Of a stretch of DNA of 64,000 nt, positions 1-10,153 are shown one piece after another. The stretch covers positions 5,248,147 through 5,312,146 of the forward strand of contig NZ_CP050191.1 of assembly GCF_011745145.1 (NCBI RefSeq), given 5' to 3'. The notes under the pieces are model-generated. The model had not been told where the DNA came from, searched no databases, and was given only the letters and a program-made list of their open reading frames with translations. This stretch comes from Mycobacterium sp. DL440. Lineage in GTDB: Bacteria > Actinomycetota > Actinomycetes > Mycobacteriales > Mycobacteriaceae. The position numbers and the translations under genes are program-made. The first letter of the stretch is position 1. The number at the start of each line of letters is the position of its first letter.

Positions 1-60
1 GATCGTTGCGGTCCCGTCCGGGTCACCCAGGCAATAGTCCATGACTGATCAGACGCACGA

Positions 61-1530
61 TCAGCTCCTGGCGTTCCACCATTTCAGCAATTCGTCGATC
101 GCCTGCTCGCGGGACAACGGCCCGTGATCGAGCCGCAGCTCCTTGAGGTGCTTCCAGGCCTCGCCGACCTGGGGGCCCGCCGGGATCCCGAGGATCTCCA
201 TGATCTCGTTGCCGTCGAGATCCGGCCGCACCCGCTGCAGGTCCTCCTTGGTCGCCAGTTCGGCGATCCGGTTCTCCAGATCGTCGTAGTTGGCCTGCAG
301 CCGTGCGGCGCGGCGCTTGTTCCGCGTCGTGCAGTCGGCCCGGACCAGCTTGTGCAGCCGGCTCAGCAGCGGACCCGCATCGGTGACATACCGCCGCACA
401 GCCGAGTCGGTCCACTTCCCCGTGCCCTTGTCGTCGGCGTAGCCGTGGAACCGCAGATGCAGGTACACCAGCTGCGACACGTCGTCGATCATCTGCTTGG
501 AGTACTTGAGCGCCCGCAACCGCTTGCGGGCCATCTTCGCGCCGACCACCTCGTGGTGGTGAAAGCTCACGCCGCCGTCGGATTCGTGCTTGCGCGTCCC
601 CGGCTTGCCGATGTCGTGCAGCAATGCGGCCCAACGCAATACGAGATCCGGGCCCTCGTCTTCGAGATCCACTGCCTGCCGCAACACCGTCAGCGAATGC
701 CAGTACACGTCCTTGTGCTGATGGTGTTCGTCGATGGCCATCCGCATCTCGCCGACCTCGGGTAGCACCACCTCACCGAGCCCGGTCTGCACCATCAGAT
801 CGACCCCGGCCACCGGATCGGCACCGAGCAGCAGCTTGTCGAGTTCAGCCGCCACCCGCTCGACAGTGATGCGCTGCAATTGCGGCGCCATCTCCAGCAG
901 CGCCTCCAGCACCCGCGGTGCCACCCCGAACCCGAGCTGCGAAACAAACCGGGCCGCGCGCAACATCCGTAGCGGATCGTCCCCGAACGACACCTCCGGC
1001 GCCGACGGGGTGTCGAGCACCTTGGCCTGCACCGCCGCCAAACCGCCCAGGGGATCGTGGAATTCGGCCGGACCGTCGGCCGTGATGCGCACCGCCATGG
1101 CGTTCACGGTGAAGTCGCGGCGCACCAGGTCGTCAGCGAGGTTGTCGCCGAACTCCACCGTCGGATTCCGCGACACCTGGTCATAACTGTCAGCCCGGAA
1201 CGTGGTGATCTCAAGGCGGTGCTCCACCCCGCCCACCCGCTTGCCCACACCGATCGTGCCGAACGCGATCCCCGTATCCCACAGCGCATCGGCCCACGGC
1301 CGCAGGAACGTCAGCATCTGCTCTGGACGGGCATCGGTGGTGAAATCGAGATCACTGTCATCGGTGAGCCGGCCCAGCAGCGCATCGCGCACACTCCCGC
1401 CGACCAGATACAGCTCGTGGCCCGCTGCAGCGAACGCCGCACCGAGCGCGCGCAGCACCTCGGCGCGGTGGTTCAGCGCGACCAGCGCGCCGGCCAGCAA
1501 TTCGGCATCAGTAACAACAGCGTCGGACAC
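61..1530 (-). CDS. pcnA: CCA-adding tRNA nucleotidyltransferase
   Basis: This enzyme adds or repairs the 3' CCA of tRNAs from CTP and ATP. The N-terminal pol-beta nucleotidyltransferase head is visible as LVGGSVRDALLG followed by the DLDF metal-binding motif. An HD phosphohydrolase-type domain (LLHDIGKPGTRK) lies in the second half, as in the actinobacterial Rv3907c family. I start it at the GTG at 1530 (VSDAVVTDAELL), giving 489 aa, close to the usual ~480. The frame stays open far upstream, but that extension is antisense to mutT4 and has no family resemblance. It is divergent from mutT4, with about 60 bp between the starts. Function is confident; the exact start is inferred. Confidence 0.93.
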   Translation of the reverse strand: MSDAVVTDAELLAGALVALNHRAEVLRALGAAFAAAGHELYLVGGSVRDALLGRLTDDSDLDFTTDARPEQMLTFLRPWADALWDTGIAFGTIGVGKRVGGVEHRLEITTFRADSYDQVSRNPTVEFGDNLADDLVRRDFTVNAMAVRITADGPAEFHDPLGGLAAVQAKVLDTPSAPEVSFGDDPLRMLRAARFVSQLGFGVAPRVLEALLEMAPQLQRITVERVAAELDKLLLGADPVAGVDLMVQTGLGEVVLPEVGEMRMAIDEHHQHKDVYWHSLTVLRQAVDLEDEGPDLVLRWAALLHDIGKPGTRKHESDGGVSFHHHEVVGAKMARKRLRALKYSKQMIDDVSQLVYLHLRFHGYADDKGTGKWTDSAVRRYVTDAGPLLSRLHKLVRADCTTRNKRRAARLQANYDDLENRIAELATKEDLQRVRPDLDGNEIMEILGIPAGPQVGEAWKHLKELRLDHGPLSREQAIDELLKWWNARS

Positions 1531-1593
1531 GTTCGATGAGCCTAATGCTCGCGGTGTGGTCACAACCGGCGAGTGCGGCAGGAGGCCAACCCC

Positions 1594-2430
1594 ATGGCAG
1601 CTACTATCGCTTGGGTGTCGGACGGCGAACAGGCCAAACCACGACGGCGCCGCAGCCGGCGTCGTGGCCGTCGTCGTGCACAAAGGGCGGCGGGGCCACC
1701 GACGGACGATCAGGGCAAGGATGCCGAAGCCCACGCCGACGGCACCGGCGACGCTCCCGTCGGCACGGCAAGTTCCGCCCCGTCCCCACGTGACCAGTCC
1801 AAGCAACGCAAGACGCGTCCCCGTCGACCACCGGAACGGCTGCGCACCGTTCACGAGACGTCGGCCGGCGGCCTGGTCATCGATGGAATCGACGGCCCCA
1901 AGGACACTCAGGTGGCGGCGTTGATCGGCCGGGTCGACCGGCGCGGCCGGATGCTGTGGTCCCTGCCCAAGGGGCATATCGAACTGGGCGAGACAGCCGA
2001 GCAGACCGCGATCCGCGAGGTTGCCGAAGAGACCGGCATCCGCGGCGATGTGCTGGCCGCGCTCGGCAGCATCGACTACTGGTTCGTCACCGAGGGACGC
2101 CGCGTCCACAAGACCGTGCACCACTATCTCTTGCGCTTCCAGGGCGGCGAACTGTCCGACGATGACGTCGAGGTGACCGAGGTCGCCTGGGTTCCGCTGC
2201 AGGATCTGGCGTCCCGCCTGGCCTACGCCGACGAGCGCAAGCTCGCCGAGGTGGCCGGAGAGCTCATCGACAAGCTGCACACCGACGGGCCCGGCGCCCT
2301 GCCGCCTCTGCCCCCCAGCGCGCCCCGGCGGCGTCCCCAGACCCACTCGCACGCCCGCAGTCACCGCCGCGACGAATCTGCACAGCCCCAGCCCCGCCGG
2401 CGCACGAACGGATGCGGACAGGGGCCGTGA
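1594..2430 (+). CDS. mutT4: Nudix hydrolase, MutT4-like
   Basis: This is a Nudix-family diphosphohydrolase of about 278 aa. The complete Nudix box is present as G-x5-E-x7-REVAEETGI (GHIELGE...REVAEETG), so the catalytic site looks intact. The first ~80 residues are an Arg/Lys/Pro-rich, probably disordered segment, and a Pro-rich tail follows the fold. I chose the ATG at 1594 because an AGGAGG-like ribosome binding site lies 8 bases upstream. A GTG at 1573 would add seven residues with no such site. Orthologues (Rv3908) sit in the same place between pcnA and the DUF6049 gene. The substrate cannot be read from sequence. The end overlaps the next gene, so coupled translation of mutT4, the DUF6049 gene and murJ is likely. 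Confidence 0.88.
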   Translation: MAATIAWVSDGEQAKPRRRRSRRRGRRRAQRAAGPPTDDQGKDAEAHADGTGDAPVGTASSAPSPRDQSKQRKTRPRRPPERLRTVHETSAGGLVIDGIDGPKDTQVAALIGRVDRRGRMLWSLPKGHIELGETAEQTAIREVAEETGIRGDVLAALGSIDYWFVTEGRRVHKTVHHYLLRFQGGELSDDDVEVTEVAWVPLQDLASRLAYADERKLAEVAGELIDKLHTDGPGALPPLPPSAPRRRPQTHSHARSHRRDESAQPQPRRRTNGCGQGP

Positions 2431-4916
2431 CCGCCGCCCCGGCGGTGCGCCGAGGATTTACCCTCCTGGCGCACACAGTGGTGCTTGTGGCGGTGGTGTT
2501 GTTGTTCTCGGTGTGGTCCACCGCCGCGCTGCCCGTCCTTCTGCCCCGCGCAGGCGCAAGTGAACCGGGGGCGATGCCGTTCCTCCAGATCCGTATCGAC
2601 CGCGTCACCCCCAACGTCGTCACCACCACCAGTGAAACCGTGCTGACGGTCAGCGGGGCCGTGCTCAACGTCGGTGACCGGCCGGTGCGCGATGTGGACA
2701 TCCGGATGGAGCACGCGCGGGCGGTCACCTCATCGAGTCAGTTGCGCACCGACCTCACCGGGGATGTCGACCGGTTCGAGCCCGTGGCCGACTTCGTCAC
2801 CGTGGCACCCGAGATGCAGCGCGGCCAGTCCGTGGACTTCACGCTGTCCTATCCGCTGCGCGCCGAAGGCCCCGGGTCGCTGCACATCAGCGAACCCGGT
2901 GTCTACCCCGTGCTGCTCAACGTCAACGGGACGCCGGACTACGGTGATCCGGCCAAACTGGACGACGCCCGCTTCCTCCTGCCGGTCCTCGGGGTGCCGC
3001 CCGACCGGCCTGAAGGCAATCCGCCTGACTCGATGTCGGCAGCCGACACCCTCAACTCGGTGGTACCGCCGGACACCTCTCAGCCGGTGCGGATGACGAT
3101 GCTCTGGCCCCTGGCCGACCGGCCGCGGCTGGCCCCGGGCGCCCCCGGTGGCACCACACCGGTGCGGTTGGTCGACGACAGCCTCGCCGCGTCGCTGGCC
3201 CCGGGCGGACGGCTCGACACCCTACTGTCGGCCGCCGACTTCGCCACCGGGCCGACTGTCGACTCCGGCGGCCAGATGCGTGCCACCTTGTGCCTCGCCG
3301 TCGACCCCGATCTGCTCGTCACGGTCAACGCGATGACCGGCGGCTACGTCGTCAACGACGGACCCGACACCGGTGCCGGCACCCCGACGCGGCCCGGCAC
3401 CGGCCAGGAAGCGGCCGTCGGTTGGCTGAACCGCCTGCGCGCCCTGGCCGGGCGGCTCTGCGTCGCGCCGACCAACTACGCGCAGGCCGACCTGACCGCG
3501 CTTCAACGGGTCGGCGATGCGGGTTTGAGCGCGATCGCGACCAACGGTGCCGGCGACATCGTCGATCAGATCCTGGGTGCCACCTCGATCCGGGGTGCCA
3601 GCATCCTGGGCGACGGTCCGCTCACCCACCCCGCCCTGGACCTGCTGGCGGCCCAGGGCCAGACAGTCGCCATCTCGGCCACCCAGATCAGCGCCCAGGA
3701 TTCGGTGACCGGCGCCCCCGAGACCGCCGATGTCACGCCGCTGCGGTACCGGCCCGAGGTCGTGGCGGCAGGATTCGACCCGGCGGTCGGTGCCGCCCTG
3801 GCCGGTGCGGGCACCGACCCGGTGGCGCCGTCGTACCTGGACCCGTCGCTGGAGATCCCGGTCCATCACGACTCGCAGACCGCGCGCCGCCAGGATGCAC
3901 TGGGCGCGCTGCTGTGGCGGGGGCTCACGCCCACCGAGGAACCCCGGACCCAGATCCTGATGCCACCGTTGGTGTGGTCGCTGGACGCTGACGACGCGCA
4001 GGCCATCCTGACCTCGGTGGCCACCACGATCCACGCCGGGCTGGCCGTGCCGCGCCCGCTGCCCGCGTTGATCGCCGAGAGCAACGCCGTACCGCCCGAA
4101 CCCCTGCAACCCCCGCCGCCGGATTCCCTCGGCAACCCGCACAGCAGCATCGACGAGAACATCAACGGCGGCATCGCCGCGGTGATCAGCCGGCTCTGGG
4201 GGCTGACGGCCGCGTTGACCACCGACGAGCGCACCGGGCTGACCGGCATGCAGTACACCGCGCCGCTACGGGAGGACATGCTGCGGGCGCTGAGCCAGTC
4301 GGTGCCGCCGGAAGCCCGCGAAGGGCTGGCCGAGCAGCGGTTGCAGACCGTCAGCCGCAGTGTGAACGACATGTTCGGCGCGGTGACGATCGTCAACCCG
4401 GGCGGGGCCTACACGCTGGCCACCGAGCGCAGCCCGCTGCCGCTGGCCCTGCGTAACGACCTGCCGGTGCCGGTCCGGGTCCGGCTGCACGTCGACGCAC
4501 CACCCGGGATGACCGTCACCGACCTGGGCGAGATCGAGCTGCCGCCCGGCTATCTGCCGCTACGGGTGCCGATCGAGGTGCACTTCACCCAACGAGTGGC
4601 CGTCGACGTCAGCCTGCAGACCACCGACGGCCTGACGCTCGGTGAGCCCGTCCGGTTGTCGGTGCATTCCAACGCCTACGGCAAGGTGCTGTTCTTCATC
4701 ACGCTGTCGGCCGGGGCCGTGTTGGTGGCGCTCGCCGGACGCCGGTTGTGGCACCGCTTCCGCGGCCAGCCCGACCGCGCGGACCTCATCCCGCCGGGTG
4801 AACACCCCGACCCGCTCGACGTCGCGATGGCATTCAACAACGACGGCGGCACCGACGATGCGTCTGCCACCCCGCCTTCCCCGCCGGCGCCTGCGACGAG
4901 TCCGGACCGACCCTGA
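2412..4916 (+). CDS. DUF6049-family exported membrane protein (Rv3909-like)
   Basis: An exported protein of 834 aa with no assigned biochemical role. A signal or anchor helix lies near residues 18-40 ([20 protein letters not shown]). A long extracytoplasmic part with beta-rich stretches follows, then a single C-terminal transmembrane helix ([18 protein letters not shown]) and a short Pro-rich cytoplasmic tail. The start is either the ATG at 2412 or the GTG at 2427; the latter overlaps the mutT4 TGA in a GTGA arrangement. Its stop overlaps the murJ start by one base (TGATG), so it is translationally coupled to the lipid II flippase. That conserved pairing suggests an envelope role, which is inference. 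Confidence 0.8.
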   Translation: MRTGAVTAAPAVRRGFTLLAHTVVLVAVVLLFSVWSTAALPVLLPRAGASEPGAMPFLQIRIDRVTPNVVTTTSETVLTVSGAVLNVGDRPVRDVDIRMEHARAVTSSSQLRTDLTGDVDRFEPVADFVTVAPEMQRGQSVDFTLSYPLRAEGPGSLHISEPGVYPVLLNVNGTPDYGDPAKLDDARFLLPVLGVPPDRPEGNPPDSMSAADTLNSVVPPDTSQPVRMTMLWPLADRPRLAPGAPGGTTPVRLVDDSLAASLAPGGRLDTLLSAADFATGPTVDSGGQMRATLCLAVDPDLLVTVNAMTGGYVVNDGPDTGAGTPTRPGTGQEAAVGWLNRLRALAGRLCVAPTNYAQADLTALQRVGDAGLSAIATNGAGDIVDQILGATSIRGASILGDGPLTHPALDLLAAQGQTVAISATQISAQDSVTGAPETADVTPLRYRPEVVAAGFDPAVGAALAGAGTDPVAPSYLDPSLEIPVHHDSQTARRQDALGALLWRGLTPTEEPRTQILMPPLVWSLDADDAQAILTSVATTIHAGLAVPRPLPALIAESNAVPPEPLQPPPPDSLGNPHSSIDENINGGIAAVISRLWGLTAALTTDERTGLTGMQYTAPLREDMLRALSQSVPPEAREGLAEQRLQTVSRSVNDMFGAVTIVNPGGAYTLATERSPLPLALRNDLPVPVRVRLHVDAPPGMTVTDLGEIELPPGYLPLRVPIEVHFTQRVAVDVSLQTTDGLTLGEPVRLSVHSNAYGKVLFFITLSAGAVLVALAGRRLWHRFRGQPDRADLIPPGEHPDPLDVAMAFNNDGGTDDASATPPSPPAPATSPDRP

Positions 4917-7900
4917 TGACCTCGCCCGACCAACCAGCGGCCCGCCCACCAGGCCCGCCGCGGATTCCGCATGCGACGGGTCCGATCCGCCCCGCCGGGC
5001 GCGCGGAGCTGTCCGACGCCGCAGTGGTGTCGCGGTCGTGGGGCATGGCCTTCGCCACGCTGATCTCCCGCATCACCGGGTTCTTCCGGTTCGTGCTGCT
5101 CATGGCCCTGCTCGGCGGAGCGTTGACCAGCTCGTTCTCGGTGGCCAACCAGCTCCCCAACATGGTGGCCGCGTTGGTATTGGAAGCCACCTTCACCGCG
5201 ATCTTCGTGCCGGTACTCGCCCGCGCCGAACGCGACGACCCCGATGGCGGTACCGCGTTCGTGCGGCGGCTGGTGACCCTGGCCACCACGCTGCTGTTGG
5301 TCACCACGGTGCTCTCCGTGCTGTGCGCGCCACTGCTGGTGCGGCTGATGCTGGGCAGCGATCCGAAGGTCAACAATCCGCTGACCACCGCGTTCGCCTA
5401 CCTGTTGTTGCCGCAGGTGCTGTTCTACGGCCTGTCGTCGGTCTTCATGGCGATCCTCAACACCCGCAATGTGTTCGGTCCGCCGGCCTGGGCTCCGGTG
5501 GTCAACAACGTGGTGGCGATCGTGACCTTGGGCGTCTTCGTCCTGGTCCCCGGTGAGTTCTCGATCGATCCGCCCCACATGGGCACGGCCAAGCTGTTGG
5601 TCCTCGGAATCGGCACCACCCTGGGCGTGGTCGCGCAGGCCGCAGTGCTGCTCGTGGCGATCCGCGCTGAGCGGGTCAGCCTGCGGCCGCTGTGGGGCAT
5701 CGACGCGCGCCTCAAGAAATTCGGCACCATGGCCGCGGCCATGGTGCTCTACGTGCTGATCAGCCAGATCGGCCTGATCGTCGGTAATCAGATCGCCAGC
5801 GGGGCAGCTGACACCGGGCCCGCCATCTACAACTACACCTGGCTGGTGTTGATGCTGCCGTTCGGGATGATCGGCGTCACGGTGTTGACCGTGGTGATGC
5901 CGCGCCTGAGCCGCAACGCGGCCGCCGACAACATTCCGGCCGTGCTCGACGATTACTCCCTGGCCACCCGGCTCACGATGGTGACGCTGATCCCGGTGGT
6001 GGCGATGATGACGGTCGGCGGACCCGCGATCGGCAGCGCACTGTTCGCCTACGGCAACTTCAGCGCCACCGATGCCGGCTACCTCGGCATGGCGATCACG
6101 CTCTCGGCCTTCACGCTCATCCCCTACGCGCTGGTCCTGCTGCAGCTGCGGGTGTTCTACGCGCGGGAGAAGCCGTGGACACCGATCGCCATCGTCGTGG
6201 TGATCACCGCCGTCAAGATCGTCGGCTCGATCATCGCGCCCCACCTGACCGGCGATCCCAACATGGTGGCCGGCTACCTCGGACTGGCCAACGGGTTGGG
6301 GTTTGTCGCCGGGGCCGTGATGGGTTACGTGCTGCTGAAGTCCGACCTGCGTCCCCGCGGGGGCCGGCTGCTGCGCGACGCCGTGATCCGCACGATCCTG
6401 GTGACCGTCGCGGCGTCGTTGATCGCCGGCCTGGTGGCCCATGCCGCCGACCGACTGCTGGGGTTGGACTCGCTCACCGAGCATGCCGGCGCCGCGGGTT
6501 CGTTGCTGCGCCTCGTTGCGCTCGGCGTGATCATGGTCCCGATCATCGCCGGCGTGATGCTCGCCGCCCGGGTTCCGGAGGCGCAGTCGGCGCTGGCCAT
6601 GGTCCGCCGCCGGCTCGGGCGGGGGCGACGCGCACCTCAGCCGGGAGCCGGACAGGTAGCCATACAAACAATTGCGCCGCCCGTCGCGCCTCATCCGCCC
6701 ATGCCCGTCACGTACCCTGATCAGAGGAATTCTTCTCCCACTGAGTGGCCGTCAAGCCCGGCAGCCGCCGGGGACGGGACTTCGGCAGGCGTTGCCGGAG
6801 CGGGGATGTGGAAAGGATCACCGGTGACCGACGAATCTGCGGACGGCCCGGCACTGGACGACACCTCGAGTTCCGGGATGACAACCGATACGACGAAGTT
6901 GCCGCGCCCGGCCGCCGATGAGTTCCAACCCGACGTGCCACCCCCCGGTCCGGCCACCCCGTCGGACGAGGGCCCGGGATCCGGCGAACCCGCCGCGAAC
7001 CGGGCGAACGGGGCGAACGGGGCGACCCGGTCGGCCACCGACTACGGTGGCGACCCGACTCGCGAGCCGATTTCGTTCGCTCCGCCGCACGAGGCCGCCC
7101 TGGAATCGGCCGACGACGATGTGCACCTCATCCCCGGGGCCACCATCGCCGAGGGCCGCTACCGCCTTCTGGTGTTCCACGGCGGTCCGCCACACCTGCA
7201 GTTCTGGCAGGCGCTCGACACCGCGCTGGACCGCCAGGTGGCGCTGACCTTCGTGGACCCGGATGCCACCATGCCCGACGCGCAGGTGCAGGAGATCCTC
7301 TCGCGCACCCTCAAACTCAGCCGCATAGACGTTCCCGGTATCGCGCGGGTGCTCGACGTCGCGCACAGCGGATCGGGCGGCCTGATCGTCGCGGAGTGGA
7401 TTCGCGGCGGCTCGCTTGCCGAGGTCGCGGACACCTCTCCCTCCCCGATCGGCGGGGCCCGCGCCATCCAGTCGCTGGCCGCTGCCGCCGAGGCCGCCCA
7501 CCGCGCCGGGGTGGCCCTGTCCATCGATCACCCCAGCCGGGTGCGGGTGAGCATCGAAGGCGATGTAGCACTGGCCTTCCCGGCCACCATGCCCGACGCC
7601 ACGCCCGATGACGACATCCGCGGCATCGGCGCGGCGCTGTACGCGCTGTTGGTCAACCGCTGGCCACTGCCGGAGTCCGGATCACGCGGCGGGCTGGAGC
7701 CTGCCGCCCTGGATCCGGCCGGACAGCCGGTTGAACCGCGCGCTGTCGACCGCGATATCCCGTTCCAGATCTCGGCGGCGGCAGCCCGTGCCGTCCAGCC
7801 CGGTGGCGGAATTCGTAGCGCTCCAACCCTTTTGAACCTGCTACAACAGGCCACCGCAATCGCCGATCGGACCGAGCTGCTGGGTTCGGTCGAGGAGACA

Positions 7901-8608
7901 CCCGCCCCGGCCGCTCCGGTCCGCGCGCACGAGACCCCCGAGGAACACGAAGCCGCCGAGGCCCGGCGTCGCAAGGGCGTCATCATCGGGGTGAGCGTCG
8001 GCGCCGCCATCATCCTGGTGGCGCTGCTGGTACTGGCGTCCGTCCTCAACAGCATCTTCGGCGACGTCGGCGGCGGTCTCAACCGCGACGAACTCGGCCT
8101 GAATGCGCCGTCGTCGAATAGCGAAGAGAATCAGGACAATTCGTCGGCCGCCACCGGAAGCACAGTCAAACCCGTTCGAGCGACGGTATTCTCACCTGAG
8201 GGTGAAGCCGATTCACCGGCTACCGCCGGGCAGGCCATCGACGGCAATACCGGCACCGCGTGGTCCACCGACACGTATTCCGATCCCGCCCCGTTCCCCG
8301 GGTTCAAGAACGGCGTCGGCCTGATGCTGCAACTGCCGCAGCCGACCACGATCGGCTCGGTCACCCTCAACGTGACCAGCACCGGCACCTCGGTCCAGAT
8401 CCGCTCGGCCCAGTCGGCCACGCCGTCATCGCTGTCGGACACCACCGAACTGAGCCCCTCCACCGCGCTCAAGCCCGGCTCCAACACCATCTCGGTGAAC
8501 AAGGCGTCGTCCACCTCCTACGTGCTGGTGTGGATCTCGACGCTGGGCACTGTGGACGGCAAGAGCCGCACCGACATCTCCGAGATCACCCTCAAAGCAG
8601 CGTCCTGA
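4916..8608 (+). CDS. murJ: Lipid II flippase MurJ (MviN) fused to a pseudokinase domain
   Basis: This 1230-aa fusion translocates lipid II for peptidoglycan synthesis. Residues ~30-540 are a polytopic MviN/MurJ domain (SRITGFFRFVLL motif near the N-terminus). A disordered Pro/Ser/Gly linker follows, then a kinase-like domain at ~740-950 (IPGATIAEGRYRLLVFHGG) that lacks the HRD and DFG motifs, hence a pseudokinase. A transmembrane helix (GVIIGVSVGAAIILVALLVL) and an extracytoplasmic beta-rich domain come last. In M. tuberculosis (Rv3910) PknB phosphorylates the pseudokinase, which then recruits FhaA. Both partners are encoded elsewhere in this window. The 1-bp overlap with the preceding gene indicates an operon. 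Confidence 0.93.
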   Translation: MTSPDQPAARPPGPPRIPHATGPIRPAGRAELSDAAVVSRSWGMAFATLISRITGFFRFVLLMALLGGALTSSFSVANQLPNMVAALVLEATFTAIFVPVLARAERDDPDGGTAFVRRLVTLATTLLLVTTVLSVLCAPLLVRLMLGSDPKVNNPLTTAFAYLLLPQVLFYGLSSVFMAILNTRNVFGPPAWAPVVNNVVAIVTLGVFVLVPGEFSIDPPHMGTAKLLVLGIGTTLGVVAQAAVLLVAIRAERVSLRPLWGIDARLKKFGTMAAAMVLYVLISQIGLIVGNQIASGAADTGPAIYNYTWLVLMLPFGMIGVTVLTVVMPRLSRNAAADNIPAVLDDYSLATRLTMVTLIPVVAMMTVGGPAIGSALFAYGNFSATDAGYLGMAITLSAFTLIPYALVLLQLRVFYAREKPWTPIAIVVVITAVKIVGSIIAPHLTGDPNMVAGYLGLANGLGFVAGAVMGYVLLKSDLRPRGGRLLRDAVIRTILVTVAASLIAGLVAHAADRLLGLDSLTEHAGAAGSLLRLVALGVIMVPIIAGVMLAARVPEAQSALAMVRRRLGRGRRAPQPGAGQVAIQTIAPPVAPHPPMPVTYPDQRNSSPTEWPSSPAAAGDGTSAGVAGAGMWKGSPVTDESADGPALDDTSSSGMTTDTTKLPRPAADEFQPDVPPPGPATPSDEGPGSGEPAANRANGANGATRSATDYGGDPTREPISFAPPHEAALESADDDVHLIPGATIAEGRYRLLVFHGGPPHLQFWQALDTALDRQVALTFVDPDATMPDAQVQEILSRTLKLSRIDVPGIARVLDVAHSGSGGLIVAEWIRGGSLAEVADTSPSPIGGARAIQSLAAAAEAAHRAGVALSIDHPSRVRVSIEGDVALAFPATMPDATPDDDIRGIGAALYALLVNRWPLPESGSRGGLEPAALDPAGQPVEPRAVDRDIPFQISAAAARAVQPGGGIRSAPTLLNLLQQATAIADRTELLGSVEETPAPAAPVRAHETPEEHEAAEARRRKGVIIGVSVGAAIILVALLVLASVLNSIFGDVGGGLNRDELGLNAPSSNSEENQDNSSAATGSTVKPVRATVFSPEGEADSPATAGQAIDGNTGTAWSTDTYSDPAPFPGFKNGVGLMLQLPQPTTIGSVTLNVTSTGTSVQIRSAQSATPSSLSDTTELSPSTALKPGSNTISVNKASSTSYVLVWISTLGTVDGKSRTDISEITLKAAS

Positions 8609-8707
8609 GCTGTCATCCCCAGCCCGGATACGTTCGTGACCTGGTGTTACGCCATGCCGGGCAAACAAGTGTCCGGGCCGCTCCCGCACAGCGTTTAAGT
8701 TCAGCGT

Positions 8708-9370
8708 GTGGGAAGGTTCGGGGGAGCCGGTAAGCCGGTCACGATGCAGCTGCGGGGGCACCGGGAAGATGGGGCCGCCACCCGTTCTGATGCCGAACTG
8801 CTGGCCGCCCACGTCGACGGGGACCGTTACGCGTTCGAGGAACTCGTCCACCGGCACCACGGCCAGCTACGCCGGTTGGCGTTTCTCACCAGCCATCACC
8901 ACGAGGACGCCGACGACGCCGTCCAGGATGCCCTGTTGTCGGCTCATCGCACGGCAGCGTCGTTCCGCCACGACTCGGCCGTCAGCAGCTGGCTGTACCG
9001 CATCGTGGTGAACGCCTGTCTGGACCGGGTGCGCCGGTCACGCAACCAGCCCACCGCGTCCGCACACGAGCTCGACCATCTCGTTCACCTTCACGACCCG
9101 GCCGGCGACCCAGCGCCCCGGGTGGCGACCTCGATCGTGGTGGAGCGGGCACTCATGCAGCTTCCGCTGGAGCAGCGCGCCGCGGTGGTGGCCGTTGACA
9201 TGCAGGGCTATTCGGTGGCCGAGACGGCGCTGCTCCTCGGGGTGGCGGAAGGCACCGTGAAGAGCCGCTGTTCCCGCGCCAGGCACAAGCTGGCCGGCCT
9301 GCTCCAGTATTTTGAAGCCGATGAACGGCAGCACACCCCGAGTGCCGTCGGACGGTCCGATTCCTGCTGA
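8708..9370 (+). CDS. sigM: ECF RNA polymerase sigma factor SigM
   Basis: An extracytoplasmic-function sigma factor of 208-220 aa. Region 2 is seen at AFEELVHRHHGQLRRLAFL with the DADDAVQDALL segment. Region 4 is a helix-turn-helix (YSVAETALLLGVAEGTVKSRCSRAR). The GTG at 8708 gives the longest form. The ATG at 8744 begins closer to conserved sequence and is an equally reasonable start. The 3' end overlaps the anti-sigma gene by about 50 bp, the usual arrangement for co-translated sigma/anti-sigma pairs. M. tuberculosis SigM controls ESX-related genes and surface lipids. Whether that holds here is not visible in the sequence. Confidence 0.92.
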   Translation: MGRFGGAGKPVTMQLRGHREDGAATRSDAELLAAHVDGDRYAFEELVHRHHGQLRRLAFLTSHHHEDADDAVQDALLSAHRTAASFRHDSAVSSWLYRIVVNACLDRVRRSRNQPTASAHELDHLVHLHDPAGDPAPRVATSIVVERALMQLPLEQRAAVVAVDMQGYSVAETALLLGVAEGTVKSRCSRARHKLAGLLQYFEADERQHTPSAVGRSDSC

Positions 9371-10073
9371 GCTGCTCGCCGACCTGCAGGCCGGGATCCT
9401 CGACGATGACACCGCCGCGCGTATCCGCCGACGTGTGCGCACCGACCCGCTGGCCGGACCGGACGCCAAGACCGCACTGGCCGCCCTGGATCGGGTGCGC
9501 CGCGATCTGGCCGAGTTAGGTCAGGACACCTCGTCGGCTCCCCCGGTGCCCGCCGAGGTGAGTGCCCGGCTGTCCGAGGCACTGCGGGCCGAGCCGGCCC
9601 CGCAGGCGCCGTCCGCCCGCCGCTGGAAATCGATTGCCGCCGTCGCGGGGGCAGGTGCAGCCGTGGTGGCCGCCATGGTCGGCGGGTTGGTCCTGGTGCG
9701 CGCCCCCGACCACGGCCCTTCGACGATGACCAGCCTCGGCCGGATCACAGTCTCACCACCGCGTGCCGCGATCGGCCTGTCCGACCCCCAGCTCCAGGGG
9801 CTGTTGTCGGTCCCGCCCGAGCTGGGCCCGCTGACCGACCCGCAACGCCGCACCGCCTGCCTTTCCGCACTGGGCTACCCCTCCGGCGTCCAGATTCTCG
9901 GCGCTCGCCCGATGGACGTGGCCGGTCGGCACGGTGTGCTGGTGTTGGTGCCCCCCAGGGCGCCAGGCACGACCGACACGATTGACGCCGTGGTCCTCGC
10001 CGCGGATTGCGACGCTGCTCATGCCGGGTCGTTGGCCGACACCGTGGTGAAACGCCCGCTGAAGCGCCCGTAG
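9321..10073 (+). CDS. rsmA: Anti-sigma-M factor RsmA
   Basis: A single-pass membrane protein of ~250 aa that would hold SigM inactive. The cytoplasmic N-terminal part (ELLADLQAGILDDDTAARIRRRV) resembles anti-sigma domains. One transmembrane helix is clear (IAAVAGAGAAVVAAMVGGLVLV, about residues 105-127), and the rest would be outside the membrane. The position overlapping the sigM 3' end supports the assignment (Rv3912 orthologue). The start is the ATG at 9321, with a TTG at 9312 as alternative. No ZAS zinc-binding motif (HxxxCxxC) is visible, so it is not the redox-sensing zinc type. Confidence 0.85.
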   Translation: MNGSTPRVPSDGPIPAELLADLQAGILDDDTAARIRRRVRTDPLAGPDAKTALAALDRVRRDLAELGQDTSSAPPVPAEVSARLSEALRAEPAPQAPSARRWKSIAAVAGAGAAVVAAMVGGLVLVRAPDHGPSTMTSLGRITVSPPRAAIGLSDPQLQGLLSVPPELGPLTDPQRRTACLSALGYPSGVQILGARPMDVAGRHGVLVLVPPRAPGTTDTIDAVVLAADCDAAHAGSLADTVVKRPLKRP

Positions 10074-10092
10074 TCTGTCCTTGAACTCACCT

Positions 10093-10120
10093 GGGAACAC
10101 ATCGGGCCTAGGCTGACGTT
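10093..10120 (+). promoter_or_regulatory. SigH-type promoter of trxB-trxC
   Basis: GGGAACA at 10093-10099 is followed after exactly 17 bases by CGTT at 10117-10120. This fits the mycobacterial SigH/SigE-type consensus GGGAAYA-N16-18-CGTT. It lies 34 bp upstream of the trxB start. The M. tuberculosis trxB2-trxC operon is a known SigH target under oxidative and heat stress, so both motif and context agree. Confidence 0.75.
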
Positions 10121-10153
10121 GCAACCCGTGCCGAGTACGGCAGAAAGGCTTAC

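Noticed and set aside
1531..2364. The long open frame upstream of pcnA on the minus strand
   Set aside because: It is antisense to mutT4 and has no CCA-enzyme similarity; a GTG at 1530 gives the expected length.
7000..7021. Short tandem GCGAACGGG repeat in murJ as a phase-variation tract
   Set aside because: Only about three copies, in frame within a disordered linker; no sign of frame switching.
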